DNA of 64,000 nucleotides from Streptomyces populi. GTDB taxonomy: Bacteria > Actinomycetota > Actinomycetes > Streptomycetales > Streptomycetaceae. Shown here in pieces: positions 45,260 through 54,711 of this stretch; positions within the stretch are counted from its first letter, which is position 1; each line of letters begins with the position of its first letter. A program made the translations under genes and the position numbers. The DNA lies in assembly GCF_002911015.1 (NCBI RefSeq), contig NZ_KZ626859.1:38124-102123 (forward strand), in the 5' to 3' direction. The notes under the pieces were generated by a model. That model saw nothing but the letters and a program-made list of their open reading frames with translations. It was not told the origin of the DNA and ran no database searches.

Positions 45260-46807
45260 GTGACAACCTCTCAGTTGATTCAGGACAGCAAGCCAGGTGC
45301 GGCCCGCCGGGAGGGGCATCCCGGCATCGCGCTCACCGTCATCGCGGCCTGCCAACTCATGGTGGTACTCGACGCGACGATTGTGAACATCGCGCTCCCG
45401 CACATTCAAGACGCTCTCGACTTCAGTACGACCGACCTGACATGGGTGGTCAGTTCGTACACCCTCACCTTCGGTGGCCTGCTGCTTCTCGGCGCACGGG
45501 CCGGTGACATCCTCGGCCGGCGGCGGGTCTTCATGACCGGCATCCTGCTGTTCACCTTCGCCTCGCTGCTCGGCGGACTCGCCCAGGAACCCTGGCAGTT
45601 GCTGGCGGCGCGGGCCCTTCAGGGCGTGGGCGGCGCGATCGCCTCGCCGACCTCGCTGGCCCTGATCACGACGACCTTCCCGGAGGGGCCGGAACGGAAC
45701 CGGGCCTTCGCCGTCTTCGCGACGGTCTCGGCCGGCGGCGGCGCCATCGGTCTGCTCGCCGGAGGCATGCTCACCGAGTGGCTCGACTGGCGGTGGGTCC
45801 TCTTCGTCAACGTGCCCATCGGCATCCTGATCGCCGTTCTGGCGCCGATGTACATCAACGAGTCCCAGCGCCATCCGGGGCGCTTCGACATCGCGGGCGC
45901 GCTCACCTCGACGGCCGGTATGGCGTCCCTGGTCTACGGCTTCATCCGCGCGGCGGAGAACGGCTGGCGGGACAGCCTCACGATCGGGTCGTTCGGCGCG
46001 GCGGCGGCCCTGCTGCTGGCCTTCGGGATCATCGAGACGCGGGCTCGGGAGCCCATCACCCCGCTGGGGATGTTCGCCGACCGCAACCGTTCGGGCACGT
46101 ACCTGATCATGCTGAGTCTCGCGGCCGCGATGTTCGGCATGTTCTTCTACATCGTGCTCTTCGTGCAGAACGTGCTGGGGTACACCCCGATCTCGGCCGG
46201 TGTGGCCTTCCTCCCGGTGACCGTCGCGATCGCGGTCGGCGCGGGTCTGTCGCAGCGCTTCCTGCCGGTGCTCGGCCCCAAGCCGTTCATGGTCACCGGC
46301 TCGTCGCTCGTGGCCCTCGGGCTCGGCTGGCTGACCTTCATCAGCCCCGACGACTCGTACGCGGGCGGAGTTCTCGGCCCGATGCTGCTGTTCGGGTTCG
46401 GCATGGGCCTGAACTTCGTGACGCTGACGGTGACCGCGGTCTCCGGCGTCGCCCAGCACGAGGCGGGCGCGGCCTCCGGTCTGCTCAATGTGACGCAGCA
46501 GGTGGGTGGTTCGCTCGGCCTCTCCATCCTCACCACGGTCTTCGGCTCGGCCAGCCGCGACGAGGCGCGGAAGCAGGTGCCGAAGTTCCTGGCGGACGGC
46601 TCGGCCGAGCAGAAGGCGGCGTTCGCCAAGACCCACCAACTGCCGGCTCCCTGGGGCCATGACGTGCTCGCCCACGGCATCTCGACCGCCTTCGTACCGG
46701 CGGCGGGCATGGCCCTGCTCGCCCTGGCCACCGCAGCGCTGGTGATCAGGGTCCGCAGGAGCGACCTGGAGGCTCTCGCCGGCACGGCGGGACCGGCCGC
46801 GGGCTGA
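45260..46807 (+). CDS. MFS drug efflux transporter (DHA2, 14-helix type)
   Basis: A 515-residue transporter with about 14 transmembrane helices. Family motifs include MVVLDATIVNIALPHIQ in the first helix, GARAGDILGRRRVFM in the loop between helices 2 and 3, and motif C (VSAGGGAIGLLAGGMLTEWLDWRWVLFVNVPIG). It probably exports drugs or a metabolite using the proton gradient. The GTG at 45260 has a GGGGGAAG site. It is controlled by the divergent TetR through two operators. A terminator follows before the converging DUF4153/4173 gene. Confidence 0.92.
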   Translation: MTTSQLIQDSKPGAARREGHPGIALTVIAACQLMVVLDATIVNIALPHIQDALDFSTTDLTWVVSSYTLTFGGLLLLGARAGDILGRRRVFMTGILLFTFASLLGGLAQEPWQLLAARALQGVGGAIASPTSLALITTTFPEGPERNRAFAVFATVSAGGGAIGLLAGGMLTEWLDWRWVLFVNVPIGILIAVLAPMYINESQRHPGRFDIAGALTSTAGMASLVYGFIRAAENGWRDSLTIGSFGAAAALLLAFGIIETRAREPITPLGMFADRNRSGTYLIMLSLAAAMFGMFFYIVLFVQNVLGYTPISAGVAFLPVTVAIAVGAGLSQRFLPVLGPKPFMVTGSSLVALGLGWLTFISPDDSYAGGVLGPMLLFGFGMGLNFVTLTVTAVSGVAQHEAGAASGLLNVTQQVGGSLGLSILTTVFGSASRDEARKQVPKFLADGSAEQKAAFAKTHQLPAPWGHDVLAHGISTAFVPAAGMALLALATAALVIRVRRSDLEALAGTAGPAAG

Positions 46808-46927
46808 GGGCGGAGCCGCGGAGGGCCGGGGCGCGGTCCGGGTCGGGAAGACCCGGGGCGACCGCGGTCCGGCCGTCCGCGGCACGGGGCTGGCGACCGG
46901 CCCCGTCGAGACGTCGGAGCGAGCCGC

Positions 46928-48892
46928 TCAGCGGTACTCGGGGATCCCCGCCAGCGAGTCGCACACGCTCCCGTTGGCGGGCTCGACCAGCGGGTGGTCG
47001 CGGAGGATGTCCCGGGCCCGGACCTCGCCCCAACTGGTCGCGTACCAGGGCGCGTCGTCCTGGCTCAGGTCGTCGGCGATCGACCTCAGCACGCAGGAAC
47101 GCATCGGCTCCTTGAGCTTGTCGAGGGCGGGGACGGCGTCGGCCGACAGGTCACGGGCGTACAGGAGGTCGAACTTGCCCGTTTCCTCGTACCGCTGGAC
47201 GTTCCGCTCGGCGATCAGGCCGTCGGGCGACATCAGTCCGAACGCGAGGACGCCGGCCGCCGCGCCGGCCGCGACGGCGCGGGGCAGCCAGCGGGCGCCC
47301 CACACACCGGCCGCCATGATGAGCACGATGACCAGGCCCAGCCACAGCTCCCCGGCCAGCACCGAGATCCTCAGCCGCGTCAGCCCGTAGGCATCCACGT
47401 ACATGTCCATGCGCCGCACGGCGGATGCCACGACGACGAGCGTCAGCGCGCACAGGGTTCCCAGCACGCTCCGCACCAGCTTCCGGTCGCCCGCCCCGTC
47501 CCGCGGTGCCCAGCGCAGCGCGAACACCACGACGAGCAGGGTCAGCAGCGTGACGAACAGAAGCTGCCAGAAGCCCTGCCGCGCGTACTGGGAGTACGAC
47601 AGGCCGGTCTTCTCCAGCACGGCGTCGTAGCCACCGAAGAGGACGACGAGCTGGACCGCGTTGAAGGCCGCGAAGAGCACGATCAGCACGATCAGCGGGA
47701 GGGCCCACTCGACGCGGTTGCGCGCACGTCCGGGGCGCACCACGACCCGGTCCAGCCGGACGGGCGCGGCCGCCGTGTGGGCCACGGCCAGTGCCACGGC
47801 CAGGCCCCCCACCAGGAGCACCACGCGCCAGGGCCCGTCGGCGACGGAGGCGTCCGGCACCAGGTCGCCGAGCAGATCGGCGAAGGCCGCGTCGGCTCCG
47901 GCGAACAATGCCCCGAAGACCAGCAGCAGGAGCGCGCTCACCACGAACGCGCGCAGCCCGACACCCACCCCGCGACGGGCACCGCCGAATCGTTCCCGCA
48001 GCCCGCTCCAGCCCCAGGCGACTCCGGTGATCACGGAGTTGACCACACCGATGGGGCCGAGCAGGACCGCGGGCCAGGTGCGGCCGCCGTTCAGCGCGAG
48101 CGAGCCGAGCCCGATCGCCGTCACGACGGCCAGGAACGAGGGCCAGTCCGCGTCGCGCAGAGCGGGCACGGCCAGCAGACCGATGCCGCCGATGCCCCAG
48201 ACCAGGCTCCACGCGCGCGTGCGGCGTCTCGCGTCCCGGCCCGCGAAGTACGCGGCGAGCGAGGCGGGGACCGCGACCAGCAGGAGGTTGACGGCCAGAC
48301 CGCCGTCGAGGAGCAGCATGCTCAGCACTCCGGTCGCGAGCACGGCCCACAGCGTGGACGTGCCCACCGGGGCGGCCCTCATGGCCCACAGCTCCGGTGA
48401 CCACAAGCCGGAGGCGGACGGCGGGGACGCCTTGCCGGTGTCCGCGTGCGGTGACCTGGCGGCCTGGGAGCGCACCGCGCCGTCGGCCCTGGTCACCCCC
48501 TCGGTCCTGGGCTGCGGGCGGAGTCCTCGCGTGTCACCGGTGCCCCCGTCACCGCCGGACTCGTCACCGCCGGACTCGTCACCGCCCTCGGTCCCCTCGC
48601 CGTCTCCCCCGGGCTCTTCCTCTTCCCCGGCCCCCTCGCCGCCCCCTGGCTCTTCCCCGGCCCCGGGGCCGTCCGCGTCCCCGGGGCCGTCCGCCTTCGC
48701 CGTGGCGCCGGAACCGGTGGTGTCCGGCCGCCGCCCCGCGAATCCCGGTGCGGCCGGATCCGTGGAGTCCTCCGGGTCCGCCGGCTCCGGGAGCCGGGAT
48801 CCGGATCCCGGGACCGCCCCGCTCGCCTCCGGACTCTTCCGCTGCTCCGATGCCTCGTCTCCGGGCTCGGGCTTGGACGGTATGTCGGACAA
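46928..48892 (-). CDS. DUF4153/DUF4173-family membrane protein with long acidic N-terminus
   Basis: A 654-residue protein. Residues 1-165 are an unstructured region rich in Gly, Glu, Asp, Ser and Pro, with repeats such as GGDESGGDESGGDGG. Residues about 175-600 hold about 12 transmembrane helices with the family motif MYVDAYGLTRLRISVLAGELWLG. A short extramembrane tail follows, with Cys at two positions. Function is unknown; the family is common in actinobacteria. I prefer the TTG start at 48892 because GGGAGGGG lies just upstream; a GTG at 48937 lacks such a site. The acidic tail is probably cytoplasmic. Confidence 0.78.
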   Translation of the reverse strand: MSDIPSKPEPGDEASEQRKSPEASGAVPGSGSRLPEPADPEDSTDPAAPGFAGRRPDTTGSGATAKADGPGDADGPGAGEEPGGGEGAGEEEEPGGDGEGTEGGDESGGDESGGDGGTGDTRGLRPQPRTEGVTRADGAVRSQAARSPHADTGKASPPSASGLWSPELWAMRAAPVGTSTLWAVLATGVLSMLLLDGGLAVNLLLVAVPASLAAYFAGRDARRRTRAWSLVWGIGGIGLLAVPALRDADWPSFLAVVTAIGLGSLALNGGRTWPAVLLGPIGVVNSVITGVAWGWSGLRERFGGARRGVGVGLRAFVVSALLLLVFGALFAGADAAFADLLGDLVPDASVADGPWRVVLLVGGLAVALAVAHTAAAPVRLDRVVVRPGRARNRVEWALPLIVLIVLFAAFNAVQLVVLFGGYDAVLEKTGLSYSQYARQGFWQLLFVTLLTLLVVVFALRWAPRDGAGDRKLVRSVLGTLCALTLVVVASAVRRMDMYVDAYGLTRLRISVLAGELWLGLVIVLIMAAGVWGARWLPRAVAAGAAAGVLAFGLMSPDGLIAERNVQRYEETGKFDLLYARDLSADAVPALDKLKEPMRSCVLRSIADDLSQDDAPWYATSWGEVRARDILRDHPLVEPANGSVCDSLAGIPEYR

Positions 48893-49309
48893 GGGATCCC
48901 CTCCCAGCCGGTCACCGGGCAGCCCGGATCGCGCCACGGCGGCGGAGGGGCTGTCGTCCGGTGTCTCGTCGGCACACGCCCGCCATGATCAACGGACGGC
49001 GTGGCGCACAGGGTATCCACGGGCAAAGCGGCTCACGACGGGGCTGCGGGGCTGTAGCAAGCCTGTGACACAGCTCCCGACGACCGCTGCGCGCTCCCTT
49101 CGCGGAGACCGCCGTGACGGCCCCGCGGCCCCCGACGGCCCGCCCGGAGCCATCGCCGGTCCGCAAGGCCTGGGGCAGCCCGTCCGTGAGGGCCCCGAGC
49201 CCGCACGAGGGCCTCTGCGCCCGCACGAGGGCTGCCCATCGCTCACCGTCCGGGGTCGCCTCCACGGCCCGGCAACGGCCCGGGAACCCCCTTGCCCGGC
49301 CGTACGCCC
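48893..49309. other. Intergenic region upstream of DUF4153/4173 gene
   Basis: A 417-bp stretch between two genes in the same direction. It is GC-rich; the right end carries GCCGTACGCCC repeats about 20 bp apart (49301-49335) that run into the ADP-ribosylglycohydrolase 3' end. No gene supported. Confidence 0.4.
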
Positions 49310-50239
49310 TTACGCGCCGCCGGCCGTACGCCCGGACGCGAGCCCCGGCAGCCATTCCGGCAGCGCCTCCGTGGCTTCCAGCCACGCTCCGGGAGGCGCT
49401 CCCGCCTTCCCGGAGGCGATCACACCGCCGACGATGGAGCAGGTCGTGTCCACGTCGCCGCCGACCTGGGCGGTGACCCAGAAGCCCTCCTCGTACTTCC
49501 CCAGGGCGCGGGCGGCCGACCAGAGGGCGAAGGGAACGGTGTCGTGGGCCGACGTACGCCGTCCGCAGCCCAGCACGGCGGCCACGGTCGCGGCGTCCCC
49601 GTAGTCGAGCATGTCCCGGGCGCGTCTGAGCCCGGCCCCCACGGCGCTGCGCGGTACGAGCGCGATGACGCCGTCGAGCAGGGCCTCGGCGCTCGGGGGG
49701 CCCGCCGGGTCGGCGGCCAGCGCGGCGGCCGCGGCGACGGCCATGGCGCCGACCACGGCCTCACGGTGCTGGTGTGTCGGATAGGCGGAGATCTCCGCCT
49801 GGTGGGTCGCCTGCTCCGGGTCGTCGGCGTACCAGGCGCCCAGGGGGGCGATCCGCATCGCTGCGCCGTTGCCCCAGGAGCCCTGCCCCTTGAAGAGGGC
49901 GGACGCGAGCTCACGCCAGTCGCCGCCCTCGCGGACCAGCCGCAGCAGCCGGTTGACCGCAGGGCCGTAGCCCCGGTCGAAGTCGTGGTGGTCGGCGAAG
50001 GAGTGGGCCAGTGCGTCCTGGTCGACGCGGTGGTGCGTGGCCAGGACGGCGACCACGGAGCAGGCCATCTCGGTGTCGTCGGTCCACTGCCAGGGGCGGG
50101 GCGGCAGTTCCCGGCGCTTGAGCAGCGGGTAGTTCGCGGGCACGAAGAACTGCGAGCCCAGCGCGTCTCCCACCGCGAGTCCGCGCAGGCTGGCGAGGGC
50201 GCGCTCGAAGCGCCCGTCGGGAGAGGTGTCAGCGATCAT
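49310..50239 (-). CDS. ADP-ribosylglycohydrolase (DraG-like)
   Basis: A 309-residue enzyme that removes ADP-ribose from proteins or metabolites using two Mg ions. Metal-binding motifs are visible: RGLAVGDALG near residue 20, WTDDTEMAC near 52-60, SWGNGAAMRIAPLG in the middle, and GGDVDTTCSIVGG near 265-275. The start at 50239 overlaps the end of the histidine-phosphatase gene by 11 bp, so the two are co-translated. The substrate is not clear. Confidence 0.9.
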   Translation of the reverse strand: MIADTSPDGRFERALASLRGLAVGDALGSQFFVPANYPLLKRRELPPRPWQWTDDTEMACSVVAVLATHHRVDQDALAHSFADHHDFDRGYGPAVNRLLRLVREGGDWRELASALFKGQGSWGNGAAMRIAPLGAWYADDPEQATHQAEISAYPTHQHREAVVGAMAVAAAAALAADPAGPPSAEALLDGVIALVPRSAVGAGLRRARDMLDYGDAATVAAVLGCGRRTSAHDTVPFALWSAARALGKYEEGFWVTAQVGGDVDTTCSIVGGVIASGKAGAPPGAWLEATEALPEWLPGLASGRTAGGA

Positions 50240-50912
50240 CGCCCTGCCACTCTATCCGGTGGCTCCGAACGACTTCCGGATCACGCCACTGCTCGAAGGG
50301 ACGGTCGAGGGTGTACCGGCCGTCCTCCCCCAGAACGAGCATCCTCACCTCCGCGTTCCCCGGGTTGGAGAGCGATTCGAACTCGGCGACCGTCCAGTGG
50401 AACCAGCGCATGCAGAACAGCCGCATGGCCAGGCCGTGGGTCACCAGGAGCACGTTCGGCGGGTGGTCGGGGGCCTCGAAGCTGCGGTACAGGCTCTCCA
50501 GGAAGCCGCCGACCCGGTCGTACACGTCGGCGCCGGACTCTCCTTGCGCGAACCGGTAGAAGAAGTGCCCGTACGCGTCGCGGTAGGCCTTCTGGAGACG
50601 TACGTCGTCACGGTCCTGCCAGTTGCCCCAGTCCTGCTCCCGCAGCCGGGGCTCCTCGCGCACCCGGACGAGCCCCGGGTCGAGGTGGAAGGCGCGGAAG
50701 GTCTCGTGGGTACGGCGGTAGGGGGAGACGTAAACGCTCACCCGCTCCCTGCCGAAGAGCTCGCGCAGCCGCTTGCCGGTGTCCTCCGCCTGTTGCCACC
50801 CTGTCTCCGTGAGCGCCAGTGCGTGGTCGGGCTCACGTTCGTACACGGTGTCATCGGCATTGCCCACCGACTCGCCGTGCCGGACAAGGACGATGCGCCG
50901 TGGTCGTGCCAT
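50229..50912 (-). CDS. Histidine phosphatase family protein (phosphoglycerate mutase-like)
   Basis: A 227-residue phosphatase. The catalytic RHG motif is at residues about 11-13 (LVRHGES), the second His is in LLVTHGLAM, and Arg/Glu residues of the phosphate pocket are in SPYRRTHET and LREQDWGNWQ. No metal-independent mutase signature beyond the shared fold is visible. The gene is coupled to the ADP-ribosylglycohydrolase, which suggests a phosphorylated nucleoside-type substrate. It may be leaderless: the ATG at 50912 lacks a ribosome site. Confidence 0.88.
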   Translation of the reverse strand: MARPRRIVLVRHGESVGNADDTVYEREPDHALALTETGWQQAEDTGKRLRELFGRERVSVYVSPYRRTHETFRAFHLDPGLVRVREEPRLREQDWGNWQDRDDVRLQKAYRDAYGHFFYRFAQGESGADVYDRVGGFLESLYRSFEAPDHPPNVLLVTHGLAMRLFCMRWFHWTVAEFESLSNPGNAEVRMLVLGEDGRYTLDRPFEQWRDPEVVRSHRIEWQGDDR

Positions 50913-51019
50913 GCCAAAACCCTAGATCGTGCCGACGCCGTTCGAGGAGCCGTACGGGTCACATACGGCGCAGGTCACACACCGTCTCGCACGCCAGTTC
51001 GCTCGGCGGGAGGGTGCCG

Positions 51020-51625
51020 TCAGACGATCCAGCCGGGTTCCAGCTGCACGATGTCGCCCGCGAGGGCGGCTATGTCGGCCTCGATCTGGGCGCGCAGCGC
51101 GAGCCTCTCCACCCGCTCGGCCCGGTATTTTCCGTGCTCCGCGGCCGACTGCCACATGGACAGGACCAGGAACTCGCTGCCGGGCGCCTCGCCGAACATG
51201 CCCCTCACCATGCCGGGCGAACCGGCCATCGCGGGGTTCCAGACCTTCTCCTGCATGAGCGCGAAGTGCTCCGCGCGCTCCTCGCGGACACGGCAGTGCG
51301 CGACCCGGACCACGTCGGAGTCCGTGAAGCGCGGCTCGAAGCCGGTCTTCACGTCGAAGCGGTAGTCGAACAGTTTGACCTGGGAGTCCTTGAAGGTGCC
51401 CGACTGCGAGGCGGCGAGCCGGTCATGGGACCGGGCCATGAAGGAGTCGTAGAAGGCACGGCTCTCCCAGAAGGAGAAGATGTGCGCGACGCCGGTCCGT
51501 CCCACACTCCACCCTCCCCCCTGCCCCCGGAATCCCGGCTCCCCCAGAAGCCCCGCCCACTTTCGCTGCCCCCGTTCGAAACCGCGGCGGTCGACCACGG
51601 TGCAGCGAATCCACTTGACCAGCAC
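51020..51625 (-). CDS. YdbC/DUF4937-like dimeric alpha-beta barrel protein
   Basis: A 201-residue protein built of two related halves of about 95 residues. Each half contains an FxSFWESRAFYDSFM- or LVLSMWQSAAEHGKYR-type segment, as in antibiotic-biosynthesis-monooxygenase/YdbC-like domains. Function is unknown; such folds bind small hydrophobics or haem. The GTG at 51625 starts VLVKWIRCTVVDRRGF. It diverges from terD-like gene across 154 bp. Confidence 0.7.
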   Translation of the reverse strand: MLVKWIRCTVVDRRGFERGQRKWAGLLGEPGFRGQGGGWSVGRTGVAHIFSFWESRAFYDSFMARSHDRLAASQSGTFKDSQVKLFDYRFDVKTGFEPRFTDSDVVRVAHCRVREERAEHFALMQEKVWNPAMAGSPGMVRGMFGEAPGSEFLVLSMWQSAAEHGKYRAERVERLALRAQIEADIAALAGDIVQLEPGWIV

Positions 51626-51779
51626 CGCGCCATCGTAAGGCCCCGGAACGTGGCGCCGGTCACGCTCCGGCGGAGTGGATCCGGGCGTGTGTCCCGGCAC
51701 GCGTGGCACGATGGACAACCTGCCCCGCTATCAGGGGAGTTGGCTCGGCAAGTGGTGAGGAACGGGGAGGGGACATCCG

Positions 51780-52313
51780 GTGAACGGTCTCAACAAGGGG
51801 ATCCGCAAGGCCGAGTTGGCGATCAAGTGGGACCCCAGTCCCACAGGCGAGCCCGCGACCGATCTCGACATCGTCGCGGCGACGTATCTGGCGTCCGCGC
51901 CGCACGGGAACCCCGACTACGTGGTGTACTTCGGCAGCCGCTCGCCGGACGGCACCATCTATCTGAACCGTGACAGCAAGGACGGCAAGGGCTTCGGCTG
52001 GGACGAGGTCATGACCCTGGAGCTCGACCGCCTGGACGGCCGTTACGCGCGCGTGGTCGTCGGCGTCCTCATCCAGCAGCGCACCGAGTCGCGGACCTTC
52101 GCCGGTGTCCTCAATCCCGGTTTCCGTCTGCGCGAGGGTTACACCGTGCTGACCCAGGGCGACTTCGGCGACGTCCTGGGCTCGACGGCCGCGACCATCG
52201 GGGAGTTCGTGCGCGACCACTCCGGGGAGTGGACGTTCCACGCGGGTGTCCGCGGCTACGACACCGACCCGGCGACCTTCGCCCGGGTCATGGGCAGCCC
52301 GCAGGAGGCCTGA
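51780..52313 (+). CDS. TerD-family protein
   Basis: A 177-residue calcium-type TerD domain protein. It keeps KAELAIKWDPSPTGEPATDLDIVAATYLASAP, NPDYVVYFGSRSPDGTIYLNRDSKDGKGFGWDEVMTLEL, but the usual acidic GDN...DDE calcium ligands are only partly present. TerD proteins take part in tellurite or stress responses and in development in Streptomyces. The GTG at 51780 has a GGGGAGGGG site upstream. A single gene, not inside a ter cluster. Confidence 0.78.
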   Translation: MNGLNKGIRKAELAIKWDPSPTGEPATDLDIVAATYLASAPHGNPDYVVYFGSRSPDGTIYLNRDSKDGKGFGWDEVMTLELDRLDGRYARVVVGVLIQQRTESRTFAGVLNPGFRLREGYTVLTQGDFGDVLGSTAATIGEFVRDHSGEWTFHAGVRGYDTDPATFARVMGSPQEA

Positions 52314-52383
52314 GACCCAGCCGGGTGACTCCGTACCCGCGCCGTGCCGGCCCCCGGTCGCGGGCTCGCCCGGCGGCGGGTCC

Positions 52384-53064
52384 TCAGCCGCTCTTCCAGC
52401 CCGGGACCGTCGGCAGCACCAGCTCGGCGACGCGGAACAGCGCCGCGTCGTCGGGTGCCGCTCCGTCCTGACGCCGGACGGAGATCTCGAACGAACCGCC
52501 CCCGTCCTTCACGTCCCTGGCGACCAGCAGGCTGCGGGCGGTGCCGCCCGGGCCGCTCCCGGCCTTGCCGGAATCGAGGGTGAGGGCGGCCGTCCGGTCC
52601 GAGTAGAGGACCGCCGGGTGTCCGAGGATCTGCCTCGGCTCGGCCTTCGGCAGCAGATCGAGGCCCTGGGAGACGGAGAACCGGTCCTCGGAAGCCGACA
52701 GCTTCACGGAGTAGGTCTTCAGCGTGACGTTCGCTTCGGGGCTGGCGATCCTGGTTCCGCCGTCGAGGGTGATCCAGCCGTCGTCGCCGTCGGCCGTCCG
52801 CGCGTGCTCGTCGGGCGTCCCGAGGAGGACCGGCAGGTCCGAACGGTTCAGCGCCCGGCACAACTGCGCGCCGGAGACGCGCTTCGCCGGCGGGGTGCCG
52901 TGCCCGTCGGCGCAGGTGGCCGGTCCATCGGCACCGTCGCCCTTCGGGATGATCCGCCACAGCCCCCCTACGCCCCCCGCGACGCCCGCGACCAGCGCCA
53001 CCGCCGCGAAGGTCTGGACCCCCGCGTTCAGGCCTCTCCTCGATCCGGCCACCTTGTCGGCCAT
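52384..53064 (-). CDS. DUF6215-like membrane-anchored protein
   Basis: A 226-residue protein with one transmembrane helix (about residues 15-36) and an extracytoplasmic domain containing two Cys (ATCADGHG and GAQLCRALN). It has LPVLLGTPDEHARTA and the tail LVLPTVPGWKSG, a pattern I recall as DUF6215 in Streptomyces. Function is unknown. The ATG at 53064 has a GGGGGGAC site. It converges on the terD-like gene. Confidence 0.65.
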   Translation of the reverse strand: MADKVAGSRRGLNAGVQTFAAVALVAGVAGGVGGLWRIIPKGDGADGPATCADGHGTPPAKRVSGAQLCRALNRSDLPVLLGTPDEHARTADGDDGWITLDGGTRIASPEANVTLKTYSVKLSASEDRFSVSQGLDLLPKAEPRQILGHPAVLYSDRTAALTLDSGKAGSGPGGTARSLLVARDVKDGGGSFEISVRRQDGAAPDDAALFRVAELVLPTVPGWKSG

Positions 53065-53241
53065 GTCCCCCCGCTCTCCCCGTCGCGCTCCGTGCGCGCG
53101 GAGGGAGACTAACCGTTGATCGTTTCGCGGGAAAGGCGAATTCCACCACGGTCCGCGGCCTTCGCGCACCGGCACGCGGAACGTCCTGAGCCGGTCCGCG
53201 CGACGGGCCCGCCTCCGGGCGCGACCGCCCTTGGCCCAGGA

Positions 53242-53345
53242 CGCCGAGGGCGGTGGAGCCGACTGCCCGCTCCACCGCCCTGACCAGCCCTTCACGCCCG
53301 AAGTGCGCCCGGTGTCAACCGCGACCGCTCACCGAACCGTTGCCC
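53242..53345 (-). pseudogene. Decayed second copy of the nrdJ 3' end and terminator
   Basis: This ~104-bp stretch aligns without gaps downstream of the hairpin to 54638-54742, the true nrdJ end: 42 of 58 bases match, the stop codon falls at the same place (TGA, minus strand, 53315-53317), and the last residues read GNGSVSGRG versus the real GCGSTSGCS. The hairpin stems are nearly identical. It flanks the hypothetical gene at 53416-54516 on the side away from nrdJ. Confidence 0.72.
53247..53281 (-). terminator. Displaced copy of the nrdJ terminator
   Basis: AGGGCGGTGGAGC pairs with GCTCCACCGCCCT around a 9-base loop. It matches the terminator next to nrdJ at 54643-54678 and now lies after the hypothetical gene at 53416. 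Confidence 0.8.
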
Positions 53346-53415
53346 GGCGTACTGGCGGAGACCCCATGTTCTGGCGTGCGCTGTTCCTCGGCGTGTGCTG
53401 TTCCTCGGCGTTCGC

Positions 53416-54516
53416 CTATCCGTCGGGGAACGCACGCAGCCTCAACCGCGGCGCCCGGTGGTCGGCGAGCCACCGCATCCCGCTGTCGTCCGCCGCGAGC
53501 CCGGCGCGTGCGGTCCGGATCCACTCCTCTCGGTCGAGGACTTCGAGATACGCCTCTCGGAGCGCCTGCTGCTGCGCCACCGTGCAACCCGCGGCCTCGG
53601 AGGACTCCGTGGTCAGGTGCTGAGCGAGCATCGCGATCGTGAAGTAGCGCTCGACGGTCGGACTGAGCGAACCCGCACGGCGAGCATGAGCTTCCAGGAC
53701 CGCTCCCGCATGGGGGTAGTGGGCGAGAGTGAGCCCCATCCCCCCGCAGTCACTCATCAGATGGAGCAGCCGGCCGACGTGGTCGACCATCTCGCTGTCG
53801 GTGTCGAGGTCTGCAAGCGCCTCATGGAGCCTCGCGACCGTGGCGACCGTGCCGGCGAAGTACCCGTTGAGGACGTCGCCGTCGCAGGCCCTGCGAAGCA
53901 GCCACGGCCGGGCAGTCGGGTCGTCGAGTCTGCAGAGGGCTTCGACGACATACACGCGTCCCCAGCCGGTGACCCGCTCGGCGAGCCACAGCAGGGCCTC
54001 GACTCCGGCCGGCTGACGCTCGAAAGCGTGCGCCGCCAGTGGTCCGAAGCGGTTGGAGAGCAGACCGATCGTCCGGATCAACGGGATGTCGTCGGCTGTT
54101 CCCACGGCGGCGAGCAAGGCCAGTCCCACGGTGACCGAGCATCGGTCGGTGCCATGTCGGACCAGCCAGCGGCCCGTTCGGCGAACGCGGTCCCCGTCCG
54201 CCCGCTCGGCCGCGGCGGCGATGTGCTCGTTGGGGTGGATCGGGATGTGGACGTCGTGGAAGGCATCGGCCAATTCACCGGGAAGGGCGGAGGCCCGCGC
54301 GAAATGCGCGTCGAGGATGAGTGCCGCGTCCTTGCCGACCGAGTGCCGGTCCTCAGGTATCGGCGGGCCTTTCCGATGACGGTGCAAGCCGTCGTCGGGA
54401 TACGGCTCCCCGTCGCGACGAAGCGGCTCTCCGGGAGCCGGCCGATGCAGCCGGAGCGCGTGGTCGAACAGCGTTGTCGGTGATCCGGGCAGTCCCGTCC
54501 CGGTCGTCTCGCTCAT
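53416..54516 (-). CDS. Hypothetical helical-repeat protein inserted behind nrdJ
   Basis: A 366-residue protein I do not recognise. From residue 95 on it is almost all helical, with Leu/Ala-spaced segments (GRWLVRHGTDRCSVTVGLALLAAVGTADDIPLIRTIGLLSNRFG) that look like HEAT-type repeats, often used to bind proteins or nucleic acids. The N-terminal ~90 residues are charged and Pro/His-rich. The start is uncertain: no ribosome site is visible before MSETTG (54516). It lies between nrdJ and a degraded copy of the nrdJ 3' end, so it probably arrived by insertion behind nrdJ. Confidence 0.7.
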   Translation of the reverse strand: MSETTGTGLPGSPTTLFDHALRLHRPAPGEPLRRDGEPYPDDGLHRHRKGPPIPEDRHSVGKDAALILDAHFARASALPGELADAFHDVHIPIHPNEHIAAAAERADGDRVRRTGRWLVRHGTDRCSVTVGLALLAAVGTADDIPLIRTIGLLSNRFGPLAAHAFERQPAGVEALLWLAERVTGWGRVYVVEALCRLDDPTARPWLLRRACDGDVLNGYFAGTVATVARLHEALADLDTDSEMVDHVGRLLHLMSDCGGMGLTLAHYPHAGAVLEAHARRAGSLSPTVERYFTIAMLAQHLTTESSEAAGCTVAQQQALREAYLEVLDREEWIRTARAGLAADDSGMRWLADHRAPRLRLRAFPDG

Positions 54517-54642
54517 CGGCGGACGGAGGGCTCGATTCTTTTGATCATGACCCGGAGCATGCCACGCCGGCGATCGCGGTACCAGGCCCTCGACGCGGCG
54601 GCGCGTTGCGTCGAACACAACGGCCAGGCGTCACACGCGCCG

Positions 54643-54678
54643 AGGGCGGTGGAGCCGCGAGACCGGCTCCACCGCCCT
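54643..54678 (-). terminator. nrdJ terminator
   Basis: A 15-bp perfect stem (AGGGCGGTGGAGCCG / CGGCTCCACCGCCCT) around a CGAGAC loop, 33 bp after the nrdJ stop. Confidence 0.85.
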
Positions 54679-54711
54679 GAACAGGCATCTACGCCTCAAC
54701 GGCGCCCGGGA

